From Helicobacter winghamensis ATCC BAA-430 (GTDB lineage Bacteria; Campylobacterota; Campylobacteria; Campylobacterales; Helicobacteraceae): 64,000 nucleotides of DNA. A program made the translations under genes and the position numbers. Below the pieces are notes generated by a model. It did not search any database, had not been told where the DNA came from, and was given only the letters and a program-made list of their open reading frames with translations. Location: positions 806,001-870,000 of the forward strand of contig NZ_CP063533.1 in NCBI RefSeq assembly GCF_028751035.1, in the 5' to 3' direction. The first letter of the stretch is position 1; each line of letters starts with the position of its first letter. Shown here piece after piece: positions 53,612 through 60,800 of this stretch.

Positions 53612-55069
53612 TCAACAAGCTTCACAATTGGTTTCTCTTAAAAATTTTTTTACATAATCAAAAATTTCTTTGGGTGGCATTTGATTAAACCTTTCTTTTA
53701 ACTCATAAATGCTAAATTGATTTTTTCTATTTTTAATTAGCTCTAGTGTGTAGTCTATTTCTTTTAGATTTAGATTATAAATGGCACTTAATCCTTGATT
53801 AATTCTATGCTTTCTTGTATAAACACAATTTTTATGCTTTTCTCCTTGTAGATACAATTCTTTTTCATTTTTCAAAAGTTTAAAATTCTTTGGCAATTTT
53901 AAATCTAAAAAAGAAGTATCAATCTTTAGTTTTTTACTCTTTGGGATTTGCTTTATATTTAAAATTAAAACTAATCTGTCGTGTTCTTTTTGCATACGCT
54001 TTAAGGATTTGATATTAAGATTAATAAGCTCTTTTGTCAAATAAACAAGTTTGGTGTAATCTTCTATGAGCTGTATAGTGCCTTGAGTTAAGGATATAGC
54101 AAATTTATCCACAAGAAAAAGTTTTAAAAGATTAAGACCTTGATATTTTTTTCTTTGATGAGAGATTAGAGCAAGTGGTGCTTGTCCTCTTAATAGCATT
54201 AAATCTTTTTGTGAGCTTTTCCAAGCTTCGTTGTTTTCAAAAGTTTCTTTGATGTATTTTTTTATTCTTTCATAGCTAGTTAAATGCTTATTGATGAGAA
54301 ATTGATAAAGCTTATTATGCTCCTTTGCTGGGATAAAATTTAAAGCAAGGATAAAAGATAAAGCCACAAATATATCTAGCTTATTAAGATTAAATGCAAA
54401 TTCTTTTTTAAAAAGCTTTTCCATAAGCTCTTGGATATTATGCACTTCATTTAAAAGTGCAAAATCAATTTTTAAATAATTTAAACTTTCATCATCTAAG
54501 CATTTAATATCTTTGATAATGGGTGTTTTGATTTGACTTAGGAGGAATTCTTTTAAAAGAGGATTACTTAAAAGAGTGCTTGCGTATTTGCTTATCATAA
54601 AATTCATAAAATTTGTTTTATTTTTAGAGATAATTATCTTATTCTCTTTTAAAATATAAGCTTGTTTATGCCATTTTCTTCTAAATTCAAAGGCTTTTTT
54701 GTCTTTTGTTCTTTGCAAATCTATGATTTGCTCATAGAAGAAAATATCCTTTGTGCTTGGATTGTATTTTAGAATATAAAAATAAGTGCTTCTAGTTATT
54801 CCTTTGCTTTCAAACTCATAAAAACTAAGATTATAATTTAAATGCAAATTTGTTTTTAAGAGATTTTCTAAAAATCCTACAAGCTCTTTGGAAGTTATGA
54901 GCAGTGTTAAGGATTGATGAAAGCTATTGATAAAATCATCTTTTTCTAAAAAGATACAATATCTTTCATCATCAATGTTATTAAGAAAAGCTTTTAAATA
55001 CTCATCTTTTAACATCTCTTTATTAAATACGCAATAATCTTTAAAAAGAGAGGGGGTAGAATGTTGCAT
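53612..55069 (-). CDS. PcfJ-domain protein
   Basis: A 485-residue protein, mostly helical and of unknown function in its first 380 residues. The C-terminus carries the PcfJ pattern: LKNEKELYLQGEKHKNCVYT, then LSAIYNLNLKEIDYTLELI and QFSIYELKERFNQMPPKEIF. PcfJ-type proteins occur on conjugative plasmids and mobile elements; the domain contains a conserved H.CV motif but no proven role. The product ends in CEAC. Confidence 0.7.
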   Translation of the reverse strand: MQHSTPSLFKDYCVFNKEMLKDEYLKAFLNNIDDERYCIFLEKDDFINSFHQSLTLLITSKELVGFLENLLKTNLHLNYNLSFYEFESKGITRSTYFYILKYNPSTKDIFFYEQIIDLQRTKDKKAFEFRRKWHKQAYILKENKIIISKNKTNFMNFMISKYASTLLSNPLLKEFLLSQIKTPIIKDIKCLDDESLNYLKIDFALLNEVHNIQELMEKLFKKEFAFNLNKLDIFVALSFILALNFIPAKEHNKLYQFLINKHLTSYERIKKYIKETFENNEAWKSSQKDLMLLRGQAPLALISHQRKKYQGLNLLKLFLVDKFAISLTQGTIQLIEDYTKLVYLTKELINLNIKSLKRMQKEHDRLVLILNIKQIPKSKKLKIDTSFLDLKLPKNFKLLKNEKELYLQGEKHKNCVYTRKHRINQGLSAIYNLNLKEIDYTLELIKNRKNQFSIYELKERFNQMPPKEIFDYVKKFLRETNCEAC

Positions 55070-55092
55070 TATGTATTCCCTTGTGTTATAAT
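55064..55092 (+). promoter_or_regulatory. Promoter of a short RNA
   Basis: TTGCAT (55064-55069), 17 bases, TATAAT (55087-55092). Transcription would begin near 55099, just before the hairpin CCATTT/AAATGG (55101-55117). It lies over the 5' end of the divergent PcfJ-like gene. Confidence 0.6.
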
Positions 55093-55098
55093 CTGCTC

Positions 55099-55183
55099 AT
55101 CCATTTTGACTAAATGGTAGAAAAGGTTTGACGCCTATGTGGTAAAGTAAAAGCTCGGCTCTTTGCAGTCGGGCTTTTTTTTT
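55099..55183 (+). ncRNA. Putative short RNA of about 85 nt
   Basis: Between the promoter at 55064 and a terminator-like hairpin (AGCTCGG 55152-55158 with TCGGGCT 55169-55175, followed by nine Ts to 55183), no protein frame is apparent. The 5' end folds as CCATTT-TGACT-AAATGG. Inside, GACGCCTATGTGGTA resembles GTCGCCCTTGTGGTA at the 3' end of the small ORF downstream. Could be an antitoxin-like or plasmid-control RNA; unverified. Confidence 0.45.
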
Positions 55184-55232
55184 GGCTATTTGGTTGGGTG
55201 TGTGGGAGGAATTTACCATATAGGAGTCCATA

Positions 55233-55328
55233 ATGGATTCATTCATTTTATTCATTTCGGTAATCTCAGTGATTATCACACTTTTTAGAGAGGAGATAAG
55301 AGAAATCTTATTTAATCTCAAAAAGTAG
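55233..55328 (+). CDS. 31-residue hydrophobic peptide, type I toxin-like
   Basis: ATG 55233 follows GGAG by six bases. The peptide starts MDSFILFISVISVIITLF and ends with a charged tail (REEIREILFNLKK), the layout of Fst/Ldr-type membrane toxins. A terminator hairpin lies 22 bases after the stop and a short RNA gene lies upstream, as in type I toxin-antitoxin loci on plasmids. A longer minus-strand frame covers the same DNA (55097-55417) but is not convincing. Confidence 0.5.
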   Translation: MDSFILFISVISVIITLFREEIREILFNLKK

Positions 55329-55349
55329 GTTACCGACTTCGTTAAACCT

Positions 55350-55384
55350 CTATCACAAGGATTAGTCGCCCTTGTGGTAGTTTT
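55350..55384 (+). terminator. Terminator after the toxin-like peptide
   Basis: CTATCACAAGG (55350-55360) pairs with CCTTGTGGTAG (55370-55380) with one wobble, followed by TTTT. The right arm shares the GTGGTA element with the upstream short RNA. Confidence 0.55.
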
Positions 55385-55459
55385 AAATTTTAGAATTTTC
55401 AACGGCTTAAACTGCATAATTTTCTTTTCCTAGCGATAAATACTTTTTTACCTTATCCC

Positions 55460-56179
55460 TTAATAACTCCAACATTTTTTAGTGAATGGAATCTTTTTAA
55501 AATATTGATTATATGGGTCGTTACAATTTGAATAAGTATCATCATATCTACATTGATTAAAGATTTTATAACTTTGATTATGGTTAAGCTTTTTAAAAGT
55601 TGCATAATCTATTGATTGAAGTTTTGCGCTTAAACTCCATTCTAATTTAGAGTAAAATTCTCCACTGCATTTATAAGTTGGAATTTTATAATCTGTGTAT
55701 GCGTGATTAATAAGTGCTTGGCAATGTTTTGGCAGATTGGGATTGACTCTAAAGAACATTGCTTGTTGTATGCCTTGTAAGTTATTTGTTTTTGTTTGTA
55801 TCTGTTGATTTAAATATTCAGGTTTGCATTGCTCTGGGTTTGCACTTGGTAAAATATCTTGTGTAAGATTTTTTAAAACCAAATCATCACTTGCATTATT
55901 AACAGGACATAAATTTAAAAAACTTTTTCTCTTTCTTATGGTATCTGCCATTTTTTTAGCACTAATAGAATAGAATCTTCTTAATGAAGGGTTACATTCT
56001 GAAGGGGGATTGCCCGTGCTTAAACAAAGAATTGCTTCGCACGCTAGTTTGGTATCTCCTGTTAATTCTTTGCTTTTTAAATTCTGCAGATTAATTTGTG
56101 ATTGTTGCAAATTATTTGCATTTACGCTAGAAAATCCTAAGATTAGTGCTAATGTTAAACTTTTTGTTATTTTATTCAT
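55460..56179 (-). CDS. TrbM-like conjugal transfer protein
   Basis: A 239-residue exported protein with a signal peptide (ITKSLTLALILGFSSVNA). The motif LACEAILCLSTGNPPSECNP followed by SLRRFYSI is characteristic of the TrbM family, with many cysteines suggesting disulfides in the periplasm. TrbM occurs in P-type transfer regions. It is 43 bases downstream of the TrbJ-like gene. The other Trb genes are missing. Confidence 0.75.
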   Translation of the reverse strand: MNKITKSLTLALILGFSSVNANNLQQSQINLQNLKSKELTGDTKLACEAILCLSTGNPPSECNPSLRRFYSISAKKMADTIRKRKSFLNLCPVNNASDDLVLKNLTQDILPSANPEQCKPEYLNQQIQTKTNNLQGIQQAMFFRVNPNLPKHCQALINHAYTDYKIPTYKCSGEFYSKLEWSLSAKLQSIDYATFKKLNHNQSYKIFNQCRYDDTYSNCNDPYNQYFKKIPFTKKCWSY

Positions 56180-56222
56180 TATTTTTCCTTTGTAAAATTT
56201 TTAGAGTGTTGTTGCTCATTCT

Positions 56223-57221
56223 TTATTTAAGTTGTAAAATTGGTATGCCATTTTTATCGTATTGGGGTTGCTTCTGTAAATAATCTCCTAGCGTTGGATT
56301 AATTTCTTCTAAAGTTAGAATTTTTGGTTTTTGCATTTCGTGCGCATCTTTAGCGTTAATTTGGGATTCTTTTTCTGCCATAATTACTCTATAATATTTC
56401 ATATTTGTTTCATTCATATCTTGGAGTTGTGTTGTAAGTTTTAAAAGAATCGTATTTGTTAGGGCTTCCCTTTCTTTTGTAGTTTGCGCATTTTTAACCT
56501 TTGCTGTTAGGGCTTTCATATCTTTTTGGAATTTCTTTTGAGAGTTTTGCCCTTTTCCAGAATAATAATCATCTACAATTTTTATCATTTCATTGGCGTT
56601 ATTTGCGGTGTCTTTTTCTTTGATAAATTGTATAGTTTGTTTTAGCATTACCGCTTGGCGCATTTTTTCTTGGTAGCCTGCATAATCTTTCTCTAAAAGG
56701 TCTAAAGCTTCTTTTTCAAGCTTTTCTACATCTTCAAAAATATCATCAGCATTTTTTACTGATGTTATGCACTGATTAATATCCCTTTTAATAAAATTTT
56801 TAATTTGAGTGATTTTGTTTGAGTATTTAGAAGAATTAATCTCTAAATATCTACAAGCATTGGCAATATTGCTAGTTTCCCCCCAAATATTATCAGGCAA
56901 CTCTACAATATTTTCATAGAGATTTTCAAAATCATTAATCATATCTTGGGTTTCCCCTAAGACTTCAGTAATTGCTTTCATATCAACCCCCAAAGATTCC
57001 ATTTGTTTTTCAAAATTTAATGTATCTTTTAGCATTTGTTGAAATTGTTGCAGTTGCATTGCGTAGTCTTTAGCATTAGCAGTTTGGTCTTGAATGAAGC
57101 CTTGCACAGCTTGTGCGATTGAAGTGGCATCAATTACGGGAATCCCACTTGCATTTAGGTGGTTTGGGAACATTAAGGTGGCAATCAAAGAAAATGCTAC
57201 ATAATGATTTTTAAATTTCAT
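56223..57221 (-). CDS. TrbJ/VirB5-like transfer protein
   Basis: A 332-residue exported protein with a signal peptide (FSLIATLMFPNHLNAS) and a start of the mature part, GIPVIDATSIAQAVQGFIQD, typical of TrbJ, followed by coiled coil (YAMQLQQFQQMLKDTLNFEK). TrbJ/VirB5 proteins are minor pilus components of type IV secretion. It overlaps the upstream gene by 4 bases. Without the rest of the apparatus it may act with a resident system. Confidence 0.75.
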   Translation of the reverse strand: MKFKNHYVAFSLIATLMFPNHLNASGIPVIDATSIAQAVQGFIQDQTANAKDYAMQLQQFQQMLKDTLNFEKQMESLGVDMKAITEVLGETQDMINDFENLYENIVELPDNIWGETSNIANACRYLEINSSKYSNKITQIKNFIKRDINQCITSVKNADDIFEDVEKLEKEALDLLEKDYAGYQEKMRQAVMLKQTIQFIKEKDTANNANEMIKIVDDYYSGKGQNSQKKFQKDMKALTAKVKNAQTTKEREALTNTILLKLTTQLQDMNETNMKYYRVIMAEKESQINAKDAHEMQKPKILTLEEINPTLGDYLQKQPQYDKNGIPILQLK

Positions 57222-58477
57222 TTTGTGATTCCTTTGCTTTGAGATTGTTCTTGTGTGTTTTTCAGATTCTGCGCTAAATATTCTTTTGTTTTTTGCGTAA
57301 TTTTTGGGTATTTATTTTCAAAATTTGGCGTTTTTTCAGAGATTTCTTTAGTAATCTCACCAATTGCTTTAAGCTTATTTTCACTATGTTCTAGACTTAA
57401 AATATCATCTAGTTTATAGTAAAGGGATTTTTCCATTTCTGCTGTCTTTAGGAATTGCGTTGCTTGCGTTTTCTTTTCATAGAGTTCTACCAAAAACTCT
57501 TTTGCTTTGCCTTTTAATTCTTCAGGTATATTTTTTGCAAAAGTTTCTAGCCATTCTTTCATTCTTCTTTCGTGTTCTTGTTCTTGAATTTTATTACTTT
57601 CTTTTTTCATAGAAGAAAGTGCGTAATCCATTTTATAGAGAGCCTTTAGAATTTCGTTAATATCTTTTGCTTCAATGAGTTTTTCTACGCTTCTATCAAA
57701 ATTTTCTTCTAGTTCTTGGATTCTTTCAGTGATTTGTTGTTTGCGTTTTAAATACATTTCGTCAATGGAATTAGGGTTTAATTCTGTATTTTCTGTGCTA
57801 TTTTGATTCTCTAAGGGCTTATCTTTTGTTTCTTGTGAAGTTTCTTGCATAGATTGTTTAAACATTTCTTTTCCTTGTTCTGTTTCTAAGTGCTTCAATT
57901 CTTCTTTTAGAGTTGTCATTTCTTCTAGAATTTCTAAAGAATCCTTTGCTTTTTCTATGCCATCGCTGTCTAATGCTTCTTTTGTTGCATAAATGGCTTG
58001 TTCTGGAGTGGAATTATTTAAAATTTCTTCTGCAAATTCTTTTTTATTTTCTAGTTTTTGCTTTTCTTCTAAGATTTGCATTGCTTCTTGTGCTTGGGCT
58101 TTTTCTTCGGCAATTCTTGCTTCTTCTATTTTTTGTTTTGCTTCTTCAATTCTTCTGCCTTCTTCTAAAAACTCTTCTTCATTAAAGTTTTCTGCAAAGG
58201 GTTGTCCATAAAAAGCTAAGGCATCTTCATAATCAGAATCTCCAAAAGAGCCTTCTCTTGACACATCATAATAAGGACTTTTTATATCATTTCTTACTTC
58301 TTTGGATTGTGTGTTTTCTTTAAAGTCTTTGAAGTCTGTGTAGGTTTCTTTATGGTTTTCATCTTGCAAGCGATGATTTTCATCTGTTTTATCGGCTTCA
58401 TTCCCTTTTTCTCTGTCTTTTGTTTCTTTTTTGTTATCAATTTCATCAATTTCTATAATTTCTTCTTGTGCTGACAT
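57218..58477 (-). CDS. Large acidic coiled-coil plasmid protein
   Basis: A 419-residue hydrophilic protein, not recognised. The first 90 residues are acidic and disordered (EEIIEIDEIDNKKETKDREK), followed by long predicted coiled coils (EEARIAEEKAQAQEAMQILE, ERIQELEENFDRSVEKLIEA). No signal peptide or membrane helix. Its stop overlaps the trbJ-like start, so it belongs to the transfer operon. Confidence 0.65.
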   Translation of the reverse strand: MSAQEEIIEIDEIDNKKETKDREKGNEADKTDENHRLQDENHKETYTDFKDFKENTQSKEVRNDIKSPYYDVSREGSFGDSDYEDALAFYGQPFAENFNEEEFLEEGRRIEEAKQKIEEARIAEEKAQAQEAMQILEEKQKLENKKEFAEEILNNSTPEQAIYATKEALDSDGIEKAKDSLEILEEMTTLKEELKHLETEQGKEMFKQSMQETSQETKDKPLENQNSTENTELNPNSIDEMYLKRKQQITERIQELEENFDRSVEKLIEAKDINEILKALYKMDYALSSMKKESNKIQEQEHERRMKEWLETFAKNIPEELKGKAKEFLVELYEKKTQATQFLKTAEMEKSLYYKLDDILSLEHSENKLKAIGEITKEISEKTPNFENKYPKITQKTKEYLAQNLKNTQEQSQSKGITK

Positions 58478-58632
58478 TTTTACTCCTTAGGCATAGATTT
58501 ATTTTGATTTAAAAAAAATCTAAATTTTAGATTTTACTTTGAACTTTGAAAAATCCAAAAAAACGATATATAAAAATGCAAATTTTTAGGTATAATTAAG
58601 TTATATACAAGTGAAAAATTAAGGAATTATTA

Positions 58633-59103
58633 ATGGCAACACAAACAATACATCATACAAATTTGGAAACAAGAGAGATATTATCCCCTATGTTACTAGC
58701 CTTTTTAAAACAAAAGATTAAAGAGTTAGGACAAGAGAAAAACGAACAAATCATTATGGAATCTATAAAAGTTGTAACAGATGAAATTGCTAATAAACAA
58801 GCTATTAATGCGACTGCTATAAGAGAAGAACTAGAAGAGAGATTAAAAAATGAGCTTGCAACTAAAGACTTTGTAAGGGCTGAAATTAATCAAGTAAGAA
58901 CAGAAATTGCAGAAGCTAAACAAGAATTAAAAGTAGAAATTGCAGAAGTAAGAACAGAAATTTCAGAATCCCACAGAAAACAAATGTGGCTTATTATCTC
59001 AACAGGAGTTATTTCAGCAATTACAATCATAGGTGCAAATTTTGCATTACTTAAATTTTTAATTGATACATTCTTAGTTGCTTTAAATACTAGTTTAAAA
59101 TAA
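58633..59103 (+). CDS. DUF1640-like coiled-coil membrane protein
   Basis: A 156-residue protein: N-terminal helical region, a coiled coil with repeated units (VRTEIAEAK, VEIAEVRTEISES) and a C-terminal membrane helix (LIISTGVISAITIIGANFAL). This recalls the DUF1640/CCDC90-like proteins and bacterial relatives with RTEI/A repeats on plasmids and phages. Function unknown. Divergent from the transfer operon. Confidence 0.6.
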   Translation: MATQTIHHTNLETREILSPMLLAFLKQKIKELGQEKNEQIIMESIKVVTDEIANKQAINATAIREELEERLKNELATKDFVRAEINQVRTEIAEAKQELKVEIAEVRTEISESHRKQMWLIISTGVISAITIIGANFALLKFLIDTFLVALNTSLK

Positions 59104-59112
59104 GGGGTTACA

Positions 59113-59365
59113 ATGTTTGATTATGCAAAATATGAGAATGCTTCAAGTAAAGAGTTATTTATTGCAATTAAAAGAAAACAAGGAAGCCTTTAAATTTCTA
59201 AAAATGAAGTTAAAAAAGTCCTTAAGCAATAAGAAATTAAAAAAAGTTGAAGAGCCAACTGAAGATACAAAATTGATTTTAAGCAAAAATGAGCCTTTGG
59301 ATTATAATAACTTTGATGATTTGCTAGAAAGTGTTGATTTGGAATTGAAAGCTGAAAATGCGTAA
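59113..59365 (+). pseudogene. Frameshifted antitoxin gene (TA module remnant)
   Basis: The frame starting ATG 59113 (MFDYAKYENASSKELF) resembles Helicobacter antitoxins of the HP0893/HP0895 type but stops after 26 codons. From about 59180 the next frame continues as FKFLKMKLKKSL, ending in an acidic, antitoxin-like tail (FDDLLESVDLELKAENA). One extra base, probably the doubled G near 59182, accounts for the break. Its end overlaps the toxin start. Confidence 0.6.
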
Positions 59366-59633
59366 GTAAATTTTTCAAAATTCTTTCAAAAAAGATTTAA
59401 AATTAGTAAGAAAACAGAATTGGGATATGACAAAAATTAAGCAATGCGTGGAAGATTTAGCAAATTTAGATATTTTGCCTGCTCATTATGAAGCACATAG
59501 CTTAAAAGGTGATTTCAAAGACTTTAGAGAATGCCATATCTTTGGTGATTTAGTTTTAATTTACAAAAGAGATGATGAAGAGATTAATTATTATCGCATA
59601 GGAAGACATCAAGATTTATTTAAAAAATATTAA
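59358..59633 (+). pseudogene. YafQ-type toxin gene with early stop
   Basis: ATG 59358 is followed by an in-frame TAA at codon 4, then the frame continues as a YafQ/RelE-superfamily toxin: FKKDLKLVRKQNWDMTKIKQ, HSLKGDFKDFRECHIFGDLV and INYYRIGRHQDLF. The YafQ active-site pattern (H..LKG, F..FRECHI, RIG.H.DLF) is retained. As it stands only a shortened product from an internal start (59427, 68 residues) could be made. The module looks inactive. Confidence 0.65.
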
Positions 59634-60036
59634 AAATTCATATACCCCTTAAAAGCTCTAAAACCTATCTAAAATCGTTAAAAAATAAAAATTAATAAAA
59701 GATACTACTATAACACATAAAATTGATTCTAGCTATCTTAAAATGATTCTATGAAGATATTTAATTTACCACTCCACTCTAAAATTACTCTAAAGCAATA
59801 TTAATTCTCCCTCTTGTCTATCAAAAAACTTAGTTGCCATAAAAAATTAAAAAACTTATAAAATCTAAAAATTTTAAAATTTAATTTTTTTAAATTTTTT
59901 TTAAGTTTTTATTTATAGCTAAATATTATTATATTATTCTTTCCCTTTTGTTTTTAATATTTATAACGCGCGCGCGTGAGAGTTAAACGCTAGAGCTTCG
60001 TTATTTTGGGCTTTAAAACTTGATTTTAGAAATGCA
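59634..60036. other. AT-rich non-coding region, left part of the putative origin
   Basis: No gene is seen in these 400 bases. From about 59826 to 59945 it is nearly pure A/T (runs of T6-T8), suited to strand opening. A CG-alternating tract, CGCGCGCGCG, follows at about 59968. The 22-bp iterons come next. Together they look like the replication origin of the integrated plasmid. Confidence 0.5.
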
Positions 60037-60211
60037 ATTAAGGGGACATTTCGCATAAATTAAGGGGACATTTCGCATAAATTAAGGGGACATTTCGCAT
60101 AAAAAAATAAAAAAATTTAAGTTTAGCTATCGCTATTTGGGTAATTTTTAGTTTTTAGGCTTAAAGTATTAAGGGGACATTTCGCATAAATTAAGACAAC
60201 TTTGAGCATAA
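60037..60211 (+). repeat. Iterons: 22-bp direct repeats
   Basis: Three perfect tandem 22-bp units (60037-60058, 60059-60080, 60081-60102), a fourth identical unit at 60168-60189 and a degenerate fifth at 60190-60211. The core is AAGGGGACATTTCGCAT. One-helical-turn-multiple spacing and tandem order are those of Rep-binding iterons. A stretch of about 65 bases without repeats separates units 3 and 4. Confidence 0.82.
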
Positions 60212-60353
60212 TTCTTTTCTAAAGATTAATCCATTGGATATTTTTATTGATGTAGTATAATCCATTATTTATTTTTAAATTTTAACCTTTTTTGACAAAT
60301 TTTACTAAATTTTATTGTATAATTGCATTGCGGATTTTTTCAAGGAGATAATG

Positions 60354-60599
60354 ATGAATACTAAAGTATTTAAAATTGGTTTAATTGCAATGTGTGCAGT
60401 TGGATTTTTTGCTGGATGCGGAGAAAAAGATGAATTAGCATATTTAAATGAAAGAGAATTTACTAAAGAGGAATTTCAAAATAAAGAGTTTCTCGATAAA
60501 GTCTCCACGCATTGTTCTTTTGCTGACCAAAATGGGTATGCCTTAAAAGAAGTTGCTAGAAAAAATTGCTCAAACGCTTTTTATTATTTAGTTAAATAA
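60354..60599 (+). CDS. EexN-like entry-exclusion lipoprotein
   Basis: An 81-residue lipoprotein. Signal MNTKVFKIGLIAMCAVGFFAGC ends in a lipobox, then EKDELAYLNEREFTKEEF, a cysteine in THCSFA and a closing ARKNCSNAF. Short size, lipobox and the spaced cysteines with C.NA fit EexN, which blocks redundant plasmid transfer. ATG 60354 is six bases after AAGGAG; another ATG lies at 60351. The promoter has TATAAT at about 60318. Confidence 0.6.
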   Translation: MNTKVFKIGLIAMCAVGFFAGCGEKDELAYLNEREFTKEEFQNKEFLDKVSTHCSFADQNGYALKEVARKNCSNAFYYLVK

Positions 60600-60679
60600 T
60601 ATTAAAGCAACAGGGTGATTAATTCTTAAAAATTTATTTTAATATTTATTTTTAAACTTAATACTTAGAAGCAAAGAAG

Positions 60680-60707
60680 GGTATTGAATACTATAATTTT
60701 CAAACTT
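60680..60707 (+). other. dif-like site, right end of the integrated plasmid
   Basis: Left arm GGTATTGAATA, centre CTATAA, right arm TTTTCAAACTT. Centre and right arm are identical to the copy at 43716; the left arm differs at two bases. The similarity continues to the right for about 60 more bases, into sequence matching the rep 5' region. Confidence 0.7.
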
Positions 60708-60766
60708 TTTTTGTTTCTTTTTAAAAAAGTGCTTGAAAATGGAGTAAAATCCTGCTCTATTCAATA
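60708..60766 (+). other. Remnant of a rep 5' region outside the element
   Basis: Downstream of the right dif-like site the sequence TTTGTTTCTTTTTAAAAAAG, then TGCTTGAAAATGGAGTAA, parallels the rep upstream region at 43744-43795 (GTTTCTTTTCTAAAAGGTGC, TTGAAATGCAACAAAA). CTGCTCT occurs at the same offset in both. The ATG is followed by GAG TAA, so it is not coding. It may be a scar of an earlier plasmid integration at the same site. Confidence 0.5.
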
Positions 60767-60773
60767 TGTTTTA

Positions 60774-60800
60774 TTTATAAGCCACCTGTGTGCTTATAAA
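60774..60800. terminator. Hairpin after cetA
   Basis: TTTATAAGC (60774-60782), 9-base loop, GCTTATAAA (60792-60800), immediately after the cetA stop on the minus strand. No strong T run follows, so it may be a weak terminator or mRNA-stabilising stem. Confidence 0.45.

Larger units (their letters stand above)
43716..60707. mobile_element. Integrated mobilizable plasmid bounded by dif-like direct repeats
   Basis: This 17 kb segment is more AT-rich than its flanks and carries plasmid genes only: rep, relaxase, parA plus ribbon-helix-helix protein, Toprim primase, PcfJ-like, TrbJ, TrbM, SNase, EexN-like, toxin-like loci and many small unknowns. Identical 6-base centres and right arms of a dif-like site lie at both ends. 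No integrase is inside, so integration and excision would depend on the host XerH beside it. No VirB4, VirD4 or other T4SS core gene is present, so self-transfer is unlikely; mobilization is plausible. Confidence 0.75.

Noticed and set aside
53181-53688. Plus-strand frames of 60-140 codons opposite the overlapping plasmid genes
   Set aside because: Low-complexity Leu/Ser products caused by antisense of Glu/Arg-rich coding; no ribosome sites.
55097-55417. A 106-codon minus-strand frame
   Set aside because: It covers a promoter, two terminators and a small plus-strand peptide, has no ribosome site and looks like no known protein.
57913-58211. Two plus-strand frames rich in Leu, Phe and Ser opposite the acidic coiled-coil gene
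   Set aside because: They mirror the Glu/Lys codons of the real gene on the minus strand, so the hydrophobic product is an artefact.
59960-59980. CG-alternating tract as a regulatory Z-DNA element
   Set aside because: The tract is only about ten bases; it is mentioned as part of the putative origin without a separate claim.
60037-60211. Short direct repeats resembling a CRISPR array
   Set aside because: Three units are directly tandem with no unique spacers, the unit is 22 bp, and no cas genes are nearby. Iterons fit better.
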